DNA of 64,000 bases from Listeria innocua (GTDB lineage Bacteria > Bacillota > Bacilli > Lactobacillales > Listeriaceae). A model generated the notes under the pieces. The model did not search any database. It was not told the DNA's origin and was given only the letters and a program-made list of their open reading frames with translations. The translations under genes were made by a program, and so were the position numbers. Shown piece by piece: positions 56,837 to 64,000 of the stretch. The DNA lies in assembly GCF_028596125.1 (NCBI RefSeq), contig NZ_CP117229.1, positions 2,402,001 to 2,466,000 of the forward strand, written 5' to 3'. Numbering within the stretch: the stretch's first letter is position 1; each line of letters begins with the position of its first letter.

Positions 56837-57073
56837 CTAGCCAAAAAAATTAATTAACTGCTTAGATGCCGCTAAGTAGTCTAAGAAAAAGTTACTTAAT
56901 GTATAACCGAGCACAATCGAAATAATCACAAATAGTAGTCTAGCTTGCGTTACATGATTTTTCTTAATGAATTTTTCGTAGTTGATTGCTTGCAAAGACC
57001 AAAAAGTAATAACGATAAATAGTAAATGTGAAATGATGATGACATATGGTGATTCCATAATAATATTATACAT
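56837..57073 (-). CDS. DUF1146 membrane protein YwzB
   Basis: 78 residues with two transmembrane helices (about 8-28 and 44-64), the size and pattern of the DUF1146/YwzB family. The function is unknown. It lies between atpC and murA as in Bacillus. The ATG at 57073 is chosen because GAGGAG lies 7 bases upstream; the frame extends five codons further. An extended -10 (TGT then TAAAAT at 57104-57109) lies about 30 bases before it. Confidence 0.82.
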   Translation of the reverse strand: MYNIIMESPYVIIISHLLFIVITFWSLQAINYEKFIKKNHVTQARLLFVIISIVLGYTLSNFFLDYLAASKQLINFFG

Positions 57074-57154
57074 GTGTTCGCTCCTCATTTTTCGCTACTA
57101 CTCATTTTAACAAATACAGAGAGGAAAAAACAGTTAATGCACTTATGGTTATAT

Positions 57155-57186
57155 AAAAAAACTTCCTGGCTAAAAACCAGGAAGCT
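57155..57186 (-). terminator. ATP synthase operon terminator
   Basis: GCTTCCTGG pairs with CCAGGAAG around a short loop, followed by seven T residues on the minus strand, directly after atpC. Confidence 0.9.
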
Positions 57187-57195
57187 AAATTATTA

Positions 57196-57618
<423 letters not shown>

Positions 57619-57621
57619 TTA

Positions 57622-59061
<1,440 letters not shown>

Positions 59062-59103
59062 TTACCTTCCCATTTATTGGGACGTTACAAGAAACGCCGA
59101 CTT

Positions 59104-59982
<879 letters not shown>

Positions 59983-60013
59983 TCACCACCTTTGAATTTA
60001 TTCCGAGTCTAAA

Positions 60014-61543
<1,530 letters not shown>

Positions 61544-61554
61544 TTAAACGGAAA

Positions 61555-62603
<1,049 letters not shown>

Positions 62604-62640
62604 GCCAGTTTCACTCCTTTCTATACATTCGCTTGAATTA

Positions 62641-62678
62641 TTCGTTCAAAACGAAAGAGATGAGGTTTTATTTCCTCA
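62641..62678 (-). repeat. Two small hairpins between atpE and atpF
   Basis: TGAGG/CCTCA (62661-62665, 62674-62678) and TTCGTT/AACGAA (62641-62646, 62650-62655), adjacent, without T runs. They could affect mRNA stability or processing downstream of atpE, whose product is needed in about ten copies. Confidence 0.45.
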
Positions 62679-62690
62679 ACTTCCTTCAAA

Positions 62691-62921
<231 letters not shown>

Positions 62922-62980
62922 CTAATTTTTCTAAATATTATTTTTTATTACTTTTATAAATGACTTATTTGAAAGTTAGT

Positions 62981-63697
<717 letters not shown>

Positions 63698-63703
63698 TTA
63701 GGT

Positions 63704-64000
63704 TCACCCCTCTCTTTTTAAAAACTTTTTTCTGCGGTACATGGAATACACAAAAAAATCCAGAAAAATAATTGCATATGCAAGCCCAAGTCCGATTACC
63801 ATGCTATAAACATGAAAATATTCCGGCAGTTGCGTCGCTATAATAGTAGCAAATAACACGCTCCCCATTCTAAATGGCATTCCCATACCATAAAAAGAAC
63901 GATTTTCAGCCAAAGCTCTAGTCATTGATTGTGTACGCCTCATTAATAACCAGTAGTTAAACCAGCCGACGATTAAACCCAATTTAAGTCCCAAGAAAAT
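63704..64000 (-). CDS. atpI: ATP synthase protein I, 5' end outside the window
   Basis: The frame is open to the right edge, so the N terminus is missing; 98 codons are visible. Three to four hydrophobic segments and a basic C terminus (MYRRKKFLKREG) fit AtpI, the small membrane protein that begins atp operons and helps c-ring assembly. An apparent TTG at 63994 is not a real start because the frame continues. Confidence 0.85.
   Translation of the reverse strand: MFLGLKLGLIVGWFNYWLLMRRTQSMTRALAENRSFYGMGMPFRMGSVLFATIIATQLPEYFHVYSMVIGLGLAYAIIFLDFFVYSMYRRKKFLKREG

Noticed and set aside
63704-63994. Complete short atpI beginning with TTG at 63994
   Set aside because: The frame continues upstream to the window edge, so the apparent start is only the first allowed codon in view.

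Overview
The window is a 64 kb stretch of core chromosome from a low-GC Gram-positive bacterium. Gene content, gene order and protein sequences match Listeria sensu stricto, most likely L. monocytogenes or a close relative. Diagnostic features are the Pst/PhoPR block, the pair of CwlO-like hydrolases (M23 and P45/CwhA types) next to ftsEX, DegU without DegS, and the tagO/tagA/LCP wall teichoic acid cluster. I assigned the genus by recognition, without a database search. I see no rRNA, tRNA, CRISPR array, insertion sequence or prophage. Nearly all genes lie on the minus strand; only yvyE, a GNAT gene and an LCP gene (46.4-48.8 kb) are on the plus strand.

Layout from left to right (minus-strand operons read from right to left). 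0-5 kb: yvcK (partial) and rapZ, then galE-galM-pgcA (UDP-glucose/galactose supply). 5-10.7 kb: trxB, a TPR protein, and hprK-lgt-ppaX-acetyltransferase (carbon catabolite control plus lipoprotein maturation). 10.8-14 kb: a cell-envelope-stress operon of PspC/DUF4097 proteins. 14-19 kb: uvrB-uvrA behind a LexA-like box. 19.2-21 kb: csbA, an HD hydrolase, a membrane protein and a CzrA-like metal sensor. 21.2-29.1 kb: the phosphate regulon pstS-C-A-B-B-phoU and phoPR, with a textbook four-repeat Pho box before pstS. 29.2-36.3 kb: minJ, cardiolipin synthase, two secreted peptidoglycan hydrolases and ftsEX. 36.8-42.1 kb: YitT, prfB (programmed frameshift), secA and hpf. 42.3-46 kb: comFA (interrupted)-comFC, degV and degU. 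46.4-52.8 kb: yvyE, GNAT, LCP protein, tagO, menC-like gene, tagA and a LysM/3D muralytic protein. 53.1-57.1 kb: ssbB, fabZ, mbl, murA and ywzB. 57.2-64 kb: the F1Fo ATP synthase operon, with atpI cut by the window edge.

The common theme is envelope growth and its energy and phosphate supply: precursors (pgcA, galE, murA, tagO/tagA), polymer attachment (LCP protein), hydrolases and their controllers (ftsEX), elongation and division geometry (mbl, minJ), secretion (secA, lgt) and stress sensing (PspC/DUF4097, PhoPR, DegU).

I do not find a convincing undescribed multi-gene system. The best leads are: an in-frame amber codon that removes helicase motifs V/VI from comFA, although ComK-like boxes remain upstream; a candidate plus-strand small RNA near 21.1-21.24 kb; an orphan CzrA-type sensor with its complete metal site; and unusual hairpins between pstS and pstC, inside the DUF4097 operon, and immediately before the cwhA ribosome binding site.
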